Part shown: in pieces, positions 45,642-58,360 of the stretch | Layout of the letters: every line of letters starts with the position of its first letter | How positions within the stretch are numbered: position 1 is the stretch's first letter | NCBI GenBank assembly: GCA_015350385.1 | Contig: WNKI01000001.1 | Location: 9,227,705 to 9,291,704, forward strand | Source: Aculops lycopersici | Taxonomy: Eukaryota; Arthropoda; Arachnida; Trombidiformes; Eriophyidae | Direction: 5' to 3' | Length of the DNA: 64,000 bases | The notes under the pieces: model-generated | Seen by the model: only the letters and a program-made list of their open reading frames with translations | What the model was told of the DNA's origin: nothing | Database searches by the model: none | Position numbers and translations under genes: made by a program

Positions 45642-45913
45642 ATCAACTATTTTGAATTGATTGTGCTATATCTTTAATCTTAATCTCGTTTTGCTTCATA
45701 TCAATGTTCGCTTATCCTATTACATAATTATATAACCCAGAAGCCAAAAACTCCAGGTGAGATACTACTATTGCCTAGACAACAAGCTTCATTCAAAAGT
45801 GTTCTCGATGTTTCGTGATTTGCCTTGTGGTGGTAGCAGTTGTGATATGGTAATAATGGCTCACAATAGTAATAATAATGGTAATATATTATCAGTTGAA
45901 GATTATTAATCGA

Positions 45914-48900
45914 TTATTCCGTTATGGGCGTTGCAACAATATACACGTGAATGAATAGAGCTAACAGGGTGGCAAGGAAAGTGAACAGAACCAATAGGAA
46001 GCCAGCAAATTTTGCATCGCTACAACTTGATAGGGAGCGTTGAATTAGCCTTCCAAGTGTTGATATGACTCTCGTCCTACACTGTCGCATAAGAACTGAT
46101 AGCTTGATTGTTGACGCTTGTGACTTGTTTGAATTGCTTGTGTTGCTATTATGATGATGCTGATTATGATTGACATGATTATTATGACTAGAAGAAGACG
46201 ATATTTGACCCTTAGCATTGATGCTAGATGACGAGGAAGAGGCTGACATTTCACCGCGATGCTTTTGCTTGCTATTGGTGTTGCTAATATTGGAATTGGA
46301 TGGTAATTGCTGGGCAACAGGAAGGGTGACACTCAGGACATCGCTAACGGCCACCTGTTCGCCTGGATCCGATGAGGAAGGCGAGCTAACTAGTGCCGTT
46401 CGGCGCACCTTAAAGTGGTAAATCTTGTCCGCTGACAGGTGGTTGATGCGACAGGTCATCGCGCAACCTCGATAGGCAATCTTGGGTGAAATCAGGGAAC
46501 CATCATCGGCATTCTTAGCGCACGAGGACTCCACTATGAAGTGATCAAGCATTTGATGGTGTCCCTTGACCAACTGGGGCGGTTGGATACCGTACTTTTC
46601 GGCCATCGATGTGATGTAAGACCACCTGAGGTGTACCGAGCTAGGTGTCGCCGAGGTGCAATGCAAGTTCATTAGTTTTACCTGGGACACGGCATTAGGT
46701 TTGAGCGGTTGCTGGCTTCGCTCGCTCTTGGAGCTGGACCCTCGGCGTTTGTTGCCCGACTTTGGCTGGCCGCTAGCTAAATTTGGTGCCTTGTTGCCAC
46801 CACTACTATTACTACCTGTGGAGTCTTGTGACAACTTTGCCTCGAGTGCCAATTTGCCGCTATTCTGCCTATTGGGTGCATTCTCCAACGATTGGATGTT
46901 GTTCTCGGAGAAACTATTTCGCATTGTTAGTGAGATTGATGATTTTGAACTCTGCTTTGGCTCCAAGGTTTGGGTTACAATCAAAACTTCCTCGCTGAAT
47001 CCATCATCAGACTGCTGCTGCTTGGCAGTTGTCGATGGCTTGGAACTTTTAAGCGCTGGCGACTCATTGATCTTCGTGGTCAAACTAGCACGCGACGATC
47101 TTGTTGCTAGACTAGTGTCGCCGGATAATTGCCTCTCGTCGCCCATTGACTCGATCTTGGCGGTGCTCTGCTGAGCACAGTCCTTGTCACTTGCCGAGCT
47201 AATTGATGTTGTGGTTCCAGTTGTTGCAGTGGATAGCTTCGATGATGATTTGCTCGAGGAGGTTGGACTCGAGTTAGTGTCCAAATCGCGACTTGAACTA
47301 CCCGAGTCGCCAGCAGAATCTAGATGATCCATTGAGTCGCCCAAGGAGGACTCGCGTCTCTTTTGTTGCAATGACTTGGAACTCTCTAAAGGAGCCCTCG
47401 GTGTAGGAGACTGCTGATCCTTACGAGACTCAGCAGCCAATCTATCTGCCATTTTGTTCTTGTTGTTACCTGATGCTACCGCAGGCGCCACAGAAATTGG
47501 TGAGGAAGTTCCGCTAATGTCATTCTTTTGTCCCTTGGTCTTGGTATTGGTCGAGTCGTGGAGTTTGCCGACTGCCTGGTGCTGCTGTTGTCTCTTCTGC
47601 TTGCCTCTACTCGATCTAGAGTCCTCAGTTGGAATTGGTGAGTTCTGTTGTTGCCTAGCTGCCTCTTGTTGCTTGGATTCCGAGTGTATCTGCTTGCTAC
47701 TGTGGTCGGCTCCAATTGGTTGGCTTCGATTGGCTTCGGGCCGGGAATTTTTAGTGCTATTTTCATGCGAAATTCCTTCTACGTTACTGACTTTTTGTTG
47801 TTGTTGTTGCTGCTTATTAGTGATAACCGAAGCGTTGGCAGCCAAACTTCCGGGCTGCGGCACTTGTGACGGAAGTTGGTTGTGGTGGTGATTTTGGTGT
47901 GGGTTTTGGTGCTCATTTGAATTGTAATTGTTGCTCTTGTAGTGATTGGTGGTCACCGCTGCTGCCTGTTGCTTGGCTCCATGCGAGTGGTGAAAGCCTG
48001 GCCCAGTTTCAATTTGATGGTGAATATTATGACTGCTACTACTATTATTTGTATTGCTATTGTTGATATTGATATTATGTTGGTTGTGGTTACGTTGCAT
48101 TATATTATGGTGACTATGATGCGATTGTTGCGAATGATGGTGATGGTGATGTTGGTGGTGAGTTGGTGGCGTTGTCAAATTATTAGTTTTCATTCGATTA
48201 TTGCCATGATTATGCGCGCCCCTAATTGGCGACACTGCAACTCGAGACGCCGCTGCAACTTGTTGATGCTGCTGTTGCTGTTGTTGCACCGTTAAGTGGT
48301 GGTTGTTGCCGCTATTGACATTGTTATTGTTGTTGCTGCTGCTGCTATTATTGTTACTGCTCATGTTTAATTTAGAATTAATTGATGAATGCCTAGAGTT
48401 TTTGTTGCTATTGTCACTATTGATCGATTGCTGTTGTCTTTTGTTGGCTTCGTTGTTATGTTGCTGCGATCTAATATTGTTGGCTCCACTTCCGCCACCG
48501 AGATTAGTTGTAGCATAAGTGGTGGCCATTGGAGGATAATTATTGTGATGTTGTTGCATGTGGCTATTATCCCTTGCTCCCATTCTCTGTGGCTTGGAAT
48601 GCGATTGTTGTTGTTGTGCGTAGCTACTCTCACTATCAGCTCCTCTGTGGCCATGGTGCTGTTGTTGTTGATGGTGGTGATTGTGATTATGGTTATGGTG
48701 ATGATTGTGATGTTGTTGTTGCTGCTGCTGCTGATTGTGGTGTGACGCTTGATTATTATGGTGCTGATTATTGCCGTGATGGTTGTGGTTGTTGCCATGC
48801 TGTTGGTTGTGATGAACAGGTGGTTGGTGGTGTTTGTTGACACTTTGTGAGACCACAGCAGCCAAGGTGGTTGGTGGCACGTGACCTCCATAAACACCAC

Positions 48901-51298
48901 CACCCCCAGCTGCTGATGGCCCATAGCTAGAGTTGGACTGTTGGTATTGGGAACCGCTAATCACTTGAGACTTGTAGTTACCAGGAGATTGGTTGCCGTA
49001 TCCGGTGGCTTGATTATGGTGACTTCCGGCGACAATGTTGTTATACGACTGGTAGCCACCGCCACTGTAAGCGGACGGGCCGCCCTGAGCGCGGCCGCCT
49101 TGCTTGTAGCCGCCAGCGCCGCTAGGTCCTCTGCCAACTCCCTTGCCACCGGCCGATTTATTACCAGCGCCTCCCATGTGGCCAACGCCACCTGGTATCG
49201 CTGATGTTGGTGCGGCTGATGATAGCTGCATAACGTGATTTGGAACCACTTGCGATGGATCGTGTAGTTGAGGTGGACCCATCATAACGCCACCTGTCTG
49301 GCCAACAAGGGGCTGCTGGACAGGTGAGGCTGCATGCATTGGTGGCATGCCACCAGGACCCAGCATCATGGCGCCAGAGTACGGTGTTACCCTATCTGGC
49401 CTCGCACCTCCAACCATGGGATCCTGGGGACCCAACAGGCCGAGTTCTGGTTGCGTAGGCGGCGGAGGCAGTGTTCCGTTCAAAGCAGCCACCTCGGTTG
49501 TGGCTGCAACAGCAGCTTGTGTTGGGTCGCAATAACAACAACAGCAACCGCAAGCTGGATAACCGTACATTTGGTCATCAACAGGCGGCGCAGGTGGCGG
49601 TAACATTGATTGGAATGGTGGAACAGTGGCATTGCTAGTGTCTAGTGGAATGTTTTGGTCGCCAATGTCCGAAGTCAAGTAGCCGGTGTCCTTAAGCGGA
49701 AGCTCTGGTTGCGGTTGATGTTGGTGTTTTGTTGACGGTGATGCTGATGCTGATGCTAACGATGATATGGAATGATTGCTGTTGCTTGATATGTTATACG
49801 AGTTTCCACTGTCACTATTGTTATTATTAACATTATTGCTTTGTAGTTGCATTGTCGTGGTGTTGGTGTTTGTTGTTGTTGTTGCTGCTGCTGCTACTAC
49901 TTGTTGTGTTTTATTGTTCTGATCACTATTTTTATTTTGTTCAGACTCTTTGTTTATATTGCTATTGTCTAGCTGCTGATGATATCTCTTAGCCGAATCG
50001 TCGCTAGATTCTACTGCTTGGTGGTTTCGAGCTGCTTGGTGTTGCGGCTGTTTGGCTTGCTTTTGTGTCTTGTCGTTACTTGAAGTTGTAGTTGTTATAG
50101 TTGATGCTGCTTCCGTTTTGTTTGGATCATAAGAGGAGTCTAGTATAACTTGGCCAACAAAATTAGACTCAACAACATTGGGTGCTAAATCACTGCTATA
50201 ACTTGATACAACATGAACTGGACAACCATCATAATTGGCATAGTGAGCGCTACTTCCATTGCTACCGATACTCGTGTTTCCAGTGCCAGTACCGCTACTT
50301 GTCGAAGTGGAGAGGATACTTGACTCGTCCGATAGAGAAACTATGATCTCTTGAGGCGACTGCGAGGCAACCATTTGGGCAACACTGTTTATATTGTTGT
50401 CACTGCTACAACCACTACTGTTGCTGTTGATATTTGACCTAATGGCTGTGTCGCTGTTGGTGTTGGTGGTGGTAGTTGTGGTTGTGGCGGCGGCAGTTAG
50501 CGGTGTCACTTTGGTGTTGCTATTAACGTTAATATTATCGCTAGCTGTTACACTGATTAGCTCGCCATTGGATCCGATGCGAAAGGATCCATGCGGCAGG
50601 TCAATTACAGTCGAGTTGTTCAGCGGTTGCGTCTCGCCATTTTCGCCGCCACTTACAACCGTTGCGCTTGAGTCCATTACAGACAAGATGATATGTTTCA
50701 GTGTGCCATTCTCATCGGCTATTTGATGAATCATGTGTCCGGGTGGCACCTAATGTCATGTGGTTAGTGGGTTGAGATGAGGATATTTGGGGGAAGAGAG
50801 AGGAGATGCATTTGGTTAGTAAAGTTACTTGATGTATCTTCATGATCTTGAGACGCGAAATGATTCTAGATCAAGATCTAGATTTCAATTGATAGAGCGA
50901 GTGGCAGCACGAGACAAACAATTCACACTTCAAATATATAAGTGTTGAACAACGAATGTCATGCAACAAGTAGGTCCAACTTAAGCTAGGCTACTTACTT
51001 GTACAGGTATAGGAACTGGTGGGTTTTGTTGCTGAGAAATCATTGTTATGGTGGCGGGACCTGCAATGATTTGCTCCTGCCCATCGAGCAGCTGCAAGGA
51101 GACACATTCGCCTGTATTGACATGCAAGTCAACGTAATGCGGCGGTCCATTCTGGTGCTGTTGTTGGTGGTGATGCTCATTTTCAGTTTGGTGACTGGTT
51201 AGTGTATCTGCAGTTATTGTGGTTGCCGGTGAAACACCTGCTGATGTTGCCGGTGTTCTTGATGGTAATGTTGTGGTTGAGGTGGCCGCGATGGTCAT
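45914..51298 (-). CDS. FNDC3: FNDC3 family protein (FNDC3A / miles-to-go-like) with a single fibronectin type III domain
   Basis: Two exons seen: 51298-50999 (first ATG in an open frame; donor CAA/GTAAGT) and 50749-45914 (acceptor CATTAG), phase 0, 1711 residues. FNDC3 proteins are tail-anchored membrane proteins of the secretory pathway. The joined N-terminus matches FNDC3A across the splice: Val-Asn-Thr-Gly-Glu, Gly-Pro-Ala-Thr, then Pro-Val-Gln/Val-Pro-Pro-Gly and Asp-Glu-Asn-Gly. About 1,100 residues of His/Asn/Gln/Ser low complexity follow. One FN3 domain (about residues 1440-1580) and a C-terminal membrane anchor of about 25 residues ending Pro-Ile-Thr-Glu complete it. Vertebrate FNDC3A has nine FN3 domains. 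Further 5' coding exons are possible because the first exon is open upstream of its ATG. Confidence 0.85.
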
Positions 51299-52179
51299 TG
51301 CTGCCACTCCTGCAAAGGTTTCTCCTCCTCTTTGACAGGTTGGTCTTTCTACTGCTGACGTGTTTGTTGTTGTTATCGAGATAACAACACTCACCACAAT
51401 TCCTCAGGCTGCTCGCCTCCGCTACCGATTATATTTATGTATTGCTATTGCTACTGTTTTCGATTGCAAAATAACTAGTCCACCTCATCGAGACTTGCCA
51501 ATCACTGCGCCGGCCCCACCGCAAGCCAATTGGTTGTTGTTGTCGGTGCGCTTTGTAACTTTGCCGGTTTGTCTTGCTACTCTATCTTTATTCTAGACTT
51601 TTAAAATAAATTAAAAGCAACTAGAAGTCAATGTCAAGACTTGCAGCCAAAACGATTATAATAACAATAACGGTGAGTCATTAATATTGCGTAACAGTGA
51701 AGCGAGTAATAGGAGCAACTTGTTGATTGCCGGAATCAATCAACTCTCAAAAACCTTACTCAAGTTTACTTTTGCTATTCTTGTAGTAGTTGATGTTGCT
51801 GTTGGTGTTTTCCTTTTCGTTGCGTTTTTTAGATTCGATTCTTCTTCGTTGTTGTGGTTGCCTGTTTGGTTAGTCTATCTCTGTGAATCAATATTGCGAT
51901 TTTTGTTTTGATTGCGGGGAGTGAATCGTTAGTCTTGTGATCTGTTGTGGTGCAGTTGGTGGTGGCGGTTGTTGTAGTTAATGAAATATGTGTCTTTGTG
52001 TTTGTTGTGTCTTTCTGTGCAATTGTATCGGTAAGTGCTAAGCGAGCAAGTGACAGACGAAATGGAGAGAAAAGACGAGAGTTCCCGATTGATTAGGAAA
52101 AGCTACAGCAGAAGCAAGCAACAGGTGACATTTTTATCGACATGAATCGGAAAATTTAAATTTCTCTCCCTTTACCTGG

Positions 52180-52199
52180 CAGCAGCGGCAACGGCAGCG

Positions 52200-52293
<94 letters not shown>
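52180..52293. repeat. (CAACAG)n microsatellite
   Basis: About 110 bases of CAG/CAACAG units with a less regular CGG-containing left edge. Its frames encode homopolymers and no gene is supported. Confidence 0.95.
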
Positions 52294-53679
52294 GAGAGCG
52301 AGAGGAATATTGGCTCGCTGACTGCAGAAACTGCAATCTCTGCGCTTGCTGCACACTCTGTGTGTATGTAGCTGGCAGGTTGTCCCCAATTTGCGCCGCT
52401 GCTGTGTAGCGAGACTTTACGCAGATAGCAGCTTGACGGCGGCAGCTAACCTGCGCCACAATCGGCCTATGGAAAATACAGATACTCACAGAGACTCACT
52501 CACGCTAAAGAGCTAGTACAAGCAACAGTTTTAGCTTCATAGCCGGCCGCAGTCATCATTGGACTTCATGCAATTGGAAGTTGATGTTGGAGTTCTGGTT
52601 GCTGCTGCTGTCGTTGTCGTCGTTGTTGTTGTTGTTATGAGTTGCGGTAGCGGCTCTCGCTCACTCACTCACACACAGCAGCAACAGCAGCAACAGCAGC
52701 AACGGCAACACTGACAGAGGCAACGGTGGAAGCATTCACTTGGCTGCGCTCGCAGAGATTCTGATGCCGCCCAAAACGCAATGCAGCGAGCGAGTGTGTG
52801 TTTGTGGGCCACGTCAGCAGCGAGCTGCACAACAAGTGGTCGGCCACTGCAAATCACAGCAGCGGCCACCACTGCTACGCAACCAGTGAGAAGCACCGCC
52901 GCCACCGCCGACAGAAGCAGCAATGGCGGCTGCTAAGTTTTAGTCCGAGGCTGTGGCCCACAGAAGCGCCAATTGCTTGCGCCACCGATTAGCCTTAAGC
53001 GGCCGCCGGTCGCCGGCCAGTCGCTTGGTTGCCCGTCTGAGAGGCAGACTGTGACTGACTCACTCGCCGACTAGCTTGCCAAGTAGCAAGCTGCTACTCT
53101 TCTCCCCTTGTTACCATTGAAACTGAGAGACTGGCTCTGAAATTGCAATCATCAGCTGGCCCATTGGGACGGAGCCCAACGGTCGAGGCTTAGTCTCGGT
53201 CGCTTTCGAGCTTCTCGCAGTCGGCGCTCACTTTTGGATCTTTTGTATCACTGTTGCCTGTGTTCAAAAGTTAGTGGCTGTTGCAACAGCTGAGCAGCTC
53301 ATTGGCTGCCACTACGACTAGCCATCCAGTTGCCGACTAAGCTACTGTTGGCTGGCCAATCGACTGGCTAACGGTTAGCTCGCTCGCTCGCTCGCGAGGA
53401 GAGATCCAATGGAGAGGAGGGAGCTCACAATGAGAGCTAGCTTGCCAGCGCTACCTCTAGCTGTATGATGATCTCTCTGTATGTGCTACTGATTTTGCTG
53501 CTGCCGCCTGGAAGATAAATTGTGGACGGCCACAAAGAGTGAGAGAGATAGATAGAGAGACAACCAGTCGGCGGAATAATAACTAACAGAGACCACTTGT
53601 GGATCGTTCAATGAGAAATGGTGGCTAGCAAGTCAGGTGTCTAATCTGCGCGCAATCGACTGCAAGTCAATTCGTTTGT

Positions 53680-53746
53680 CTACAGCTTGTCTCAATAATT
53701 CGTCTGCAACTGATAAGAGTAACGCAATTATTGAGACAAGCTGTAG
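53680..53746. other. Perfect 21-bp stem-loop, candidate small-RNA precursor
   Basis: Arms 53680-53700 and 53726-53746 are exact reverse complements with a 25-base loop. Size and shape suit a microRNA precursor, although real ones usually have mismatches and a longer stem; pairing outside the arms is weak. Not part of any frame or simple repeat. Confidence 0.6.
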
Positions 53747-56070
53747 CTACTTGGCATAAGTAATCAAAGCCAAATTAGGAGACAAGGTTACTTTGTATCA
53801 TCATTACTTGAATCTGTATCACCATAACTCTCAATCTTCCTTCAATACCAACTTGAAAACTCACCAACTAACTCGCTCCCAGACTATCTCATTTACACAA
53901 GTCAAATGAACATGACTCACCTGTGAATTTTTGTAAGCGCCAATGTCGATGATTGATTTCCATTCCAGTTTCAAGTGGCTTCCCTTTCCAATCTTCTTTT
54001 TCCTTTCTTATCATTCGGTTTCGAATCGCTGTTTATGGAGTAAAAATTAATCATCCATTCAGTCGTCTTGGCTTTGCATTAAATTTTAGTCGCCTCACTT
54101 TTTTCGTCATTGAATAATTCAATTGTTGTCATACAACTAGAACTAATTTTTAGCTTAGCATTTCGATGTTGTTTCCATCAGATCTCCAGATTCAAGGCTG
54201 AATCTTTCCCTTTCTCACTTAGGCCTTTGTTTCCGCTTCACTCTTCTTGATATTTATTTTTATCTTATCTTCTTTGCTTGTGAGATGAAACAAATGACAA
54301 ATTCCATCACCTTGCCGGGTATAGCGACGATCGACTAAAGACTATCCACCTGAAGCCAACCAGTTGGTTCATTTTTGGTTGCGCTTCCTGCTTTGCATTG
54401 ACTCGGTTCGCAAGTCTGTAAACAACACGACAGCAGTAGAGGCATCGGAAGTAGCAAAAGTAACAACACAAAGCCGCACAGTCTTTTTCACTCTCACTCA
54501 CTTACTCTATTTCCCTCTCTCGGATTGAATTACATTAAAATACTGTCTCACAGCTGCTCTCACTCCTCCCGAGACACAAACAACAACTTGGCCCTGTAAC
54601 ACGTTAGCTAGCTGGCCAGCGAGCCAGCAGTGGTAATTCGTATACAAGTCCCATCGTGGCACTGAAAAATTCCAAACATTGGGTGAGATCTGACTGAAGC
54701 AGCAGGGGCAGCGGCAATGGAGAAAATGGCAAGCTAGCTCGTGCAAACGCAAAGAGGCCGGCGAGGAGGAAGTGCGATCTGCGCGCGCACAAGACTCGCC
54801 AACTCAACCGTATGGAACCGCGACCCAAACGTGAGTTCCTGTTTGATATTTTTGTTGGAGTTGTGGTCGTAGCCGTTTGTGTTGGCCGTGTTGCTGCTGG
54901 TGGCTTTGGGGTTTGCAACGACAGGCTTCAGTGGAATCATTGCGCAAACTCACAACTAGTCTTGACAACACAACACAACACAACACAACGACAAGCATCA
55001 ACGTGAGAAGCAGCCACAACAACTGCAACAACCTGCAAAGTCCCCAACATTTCCTCCACTACCACCATCGCCGCCAATCTGACTTGCTCGTCGTCGTGGC
55101 CGCCGCCGTCGTCGCTGCCGTCATTCGCGGACCTGAGCGCGCGTTGAGCCGGAAGCGCGCGCGTGGGCGCCTAACGGCGCCCAATTCCCTTAGTTGGTGC
55201 GTATGTAGGACTCACCGTTAGTCGACAAGCTGGACACACCGAGTCGCTTGGTGCGTGGGCGGCAACGGCAATGGCGCCACAAGGCCTCCCTTTCTCGTTA
55301 TGTTGTTGGCTTGCTGCTGTCCTGCTACGAAGCGAGCGAGTGAGTGCCTCTAGGGCACCTCTACAAGGCAACTTGTCACCCTCCCTCTCGGACTAATAGA
55401 GGGTACCGAACGACCAGCCGGCAACCACTTACAATATACAACACAACATGACTGAGCTCTCGCATACTAGTCTCGATTTGCCACTAGGCAAACAAGGGCG
55501 CCCCCTTTGCCGTCGTTCTCGAGTGCGAGCGCGAGCGCGTTGGGCACCTAGCGACCGTTAGCTCTCGCTAGCTGGGCGGTAGCCTCCGCGATTTGCCATC
55601 CTCTTTCTGCTCCTCTCTCTCCCCCTCGCACTCTCATTTTATTGCTGCCTCGCTACTCGGCCACTTCACTCGCTCGGCGGCTACGCCTCGCTGGATGGCC
55701 GGCCGGTTAGTCGAATGACGTAAACGGTGTTCGTTGTTCCGTCGAGCTTGTGAGCAAATCCTCTCGACTCTCACATAGACTGCAACGGTGACGCTCCTGC
55801 GACGACGACGACAACGACGGCACAGATGAAAGTTGTCGTCGTCGTGGTTTGCATGTTCAAGTGAACAAATCGAAGAGAGCGCGAGAAATGCAAAAATACA
55901 TCCTTAGTCTAAATATAAACACAATCAAATACATGTCCAAGCAAGTTGATTGCCGAGTTCCATTCCTAGGCACTCACTTATCGGCTAATACATTGGATTT
56001 CAAATATCCCTTGGTCTTTCCCGTTGCATTTGATTTCGTTAGTTTATCAAGTTACAATGAAAGTCTGAGA

Positions 56071-56090
56071 TATATATATATATATATATA
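56071..56090. repeat. (TA)10 microsatellite
   Basis: Ten uninterrupted TA units. Confidence 0.95.
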
Positions 56091-58360
56091 CTGGGTTACG
56101 ACCTAGTGAAAAGGCAAATGGTAACCTTTTCGTTTGCTGCCGCTGCTGATGTTGCTCGTGCAATGTGATGTGCGAGCATGTCATTTCTCCTTAACTCTCT
56201 TATGAATACAGACTAACTTGGTGGGCGACTCGAATGAGCCGGATGAGCAGGCTAATGGCAAATCACGACTCCCTTATTTCGTTGGAAGTTCCATCGGTGA
56301 TCTTTTCAATCCTCGAAGCCATTTCGTCAACTCAAAAGGCGCCAATCTTTCCAATTGATTTGTCCACATTTTTCGTTAACACCACTATTCTATTTCAAAT
56401 GAAATTCTCTCGCCAACCTTACGAGCCACACACTCTCGGCTAGCGGGATGGCGGAGAAACATATTCAACCTAGATTCACGAGGTAGACGTTCCCACCATT
56501 TGAAAGCAAAAGCCGACAGTAATGGCGGTAGGGGTAGTTTCTAGTTGTTGTCGCCTGTCTCTTACTAGCGCCAGGTCATCGATAGCCGGAAGTTGGCGAT
56601 GCAAGAACAGAGATGACGTGACCGCGCCCATCACTTGTACGCCTAGCTACAGTTGGTCACACTGTAGTTGGGTCCACGTGGTGCGTGTGTAATCCAAGAC
56701 TCTCTTTGTAGTAGTACTAGTAGTAGTTGTTGTTGTTGTTATTGTTATTGTTGTTCTTCGGAACTAGAGCAAGTTGATGAGTTCATTCTACTAACTCAGA
56801 AGAGAGAAACAGACGAAAATAACCCTTCAGGTGGCCTGCACTTATTTTCTCCTCTAGCTATAAAGTTACCCGCGAGATAAATCGGGTTCTGCATTTGCGC
56901 ACCAAGCTCGTCCAACTAATTGGATTGGCTATGCAAAAAAGAAGATGAAAGTGGCGCCGCCGCATGGGCTTCTACTCGCCAAGACTGCAACTCTGTAACT
57001 GCCTCATAATTAATCATAACTGCAAGTGGGAGGCAGAAGTAATTTGGGGTGACGTCAAAATGGTTTTGAAATATGCAGGAAAAACAATACAATGAATGTT
57101 TTGGATGTAGCCACTTTTCACCCTTGCCGTAGATACAACCTTGAACGTCAATATTTCTTCCAGAAGATTCAACTCACCGACCATCATCATGATGGCGAGA
57201 GTTAGCGAGCTCGCCGACTTTCATTGGCGGGATGCCATCACGAAGCAAACAATCGTCTATTGGACATTGAATCAGATAACTAGTTTCCAATTTCCCTCTC
57301 TATCCCTCTCTCATCACGATCTACCACCACCACCACCACCACCGCAGATAATCTGCCAGTTTGTTTGGCCACACAATAACAAGTTCCATCCAATCGTTGT
57401 CACTGTTTGCTGACTGGATGACTGGCTAGTGAGTTGCTGGCAAGCTAGCTACCGAGGGAGCTAGTGCTAACAGAATTGATGGTGATGGGGACTAGTGGTA
57501 CGTGCGCTTTGTTTTGAGTAGACGTAGAGGCATTACGTCATCTAGATTGGCTGACGGCTTGCCGGCTGATATCGTCAATCGAATGGATCGGGCACATTCG
57601 ATGGTAGAGTTTGTAGGAGGTTGGTGAGCGCTGAGGGGGAGAGAAAGAGTTGTCTTGGTTGTGAGGAAGCGTTATTTGTTGCTCAATTCTAAATGTAACT
57701 CTTTGACGGAAACTTTGTCCAGTCCATCCATCCCAACTATTGGCTGTATAATTTTGGTGGTCTTTTTTTCAACAACACCTTTTTATCAACTAGAAAACGT
57801 TGATAGTTTAACCTGGTATCGGTCAGTGTCTAACCTCTAGTTGGAATGAGTATGTATAATATATACTGAAAGGTCATCGATACCTGGGAAAGGATTTTAA
57901 TCAATGGTAATGGAGTCCCGGATGATGATAAAGGGGAACGAAATGCCGTCCTCCGACAAACCTGTGTACGAAACACGTACAATTCCATCGAAATGTACGC
58001 GCTTATCGTGCGCAAGAAAGTACACGATCGTACACAAAAAACATCAAGTTATGAACGAAGAGAGATTTCGAGAATTCCAGCACGCGCGCCATGTGAGCTT
58101 CATTGTGTTGGTGTTTACGGCCATCGAATGGAACTTGAGATTTTGAAACCGGCAATTCCTACCCTTGATTTAAAGTCTAATTAAATTCAGCCCTGACCTA
58201 CCCCTATTATCTAAGTGACGAGGCCTGCAAAATCAGGCCATCACCAAAACCTGTGATCTCAGCGAGACCAAAAGAAAGGACCCACTGCATGCATTAGGCA
58301 AAGATTTAAAAAGTTTTTCCACTTATTTATTGAAAATATACAAATTTTTCAAGGAGCATC

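Larger units (their letters stand above)
51299..58360. other. Long non-coding stretch upstream of FNDC3 and XPC
   Basis: I find no supported gene in 7 kb. It is GC-rich and full of short repeats between about 52 and 56 kb and plainer from 56 to 58.3 kb. It may hold FNDC3 5' UTR exons and regulatory DNA. The hairpin at 53680-53746 and the CAACAG array are listed separately. Confidence 0.5.

Noticed and set aside
52156..52489. Poly-Leu and poly-Ala/Val frames
   Set aside because: Generated by the CAACAG array; all frames through it stay open.
51299..58360. Various frames of 60-114 codons (for example at 54877-55221 and 57904-58146)
   Set aside because: Biased composition, no domain, and no pairing with plausible splice sites. 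I could not support any of them.
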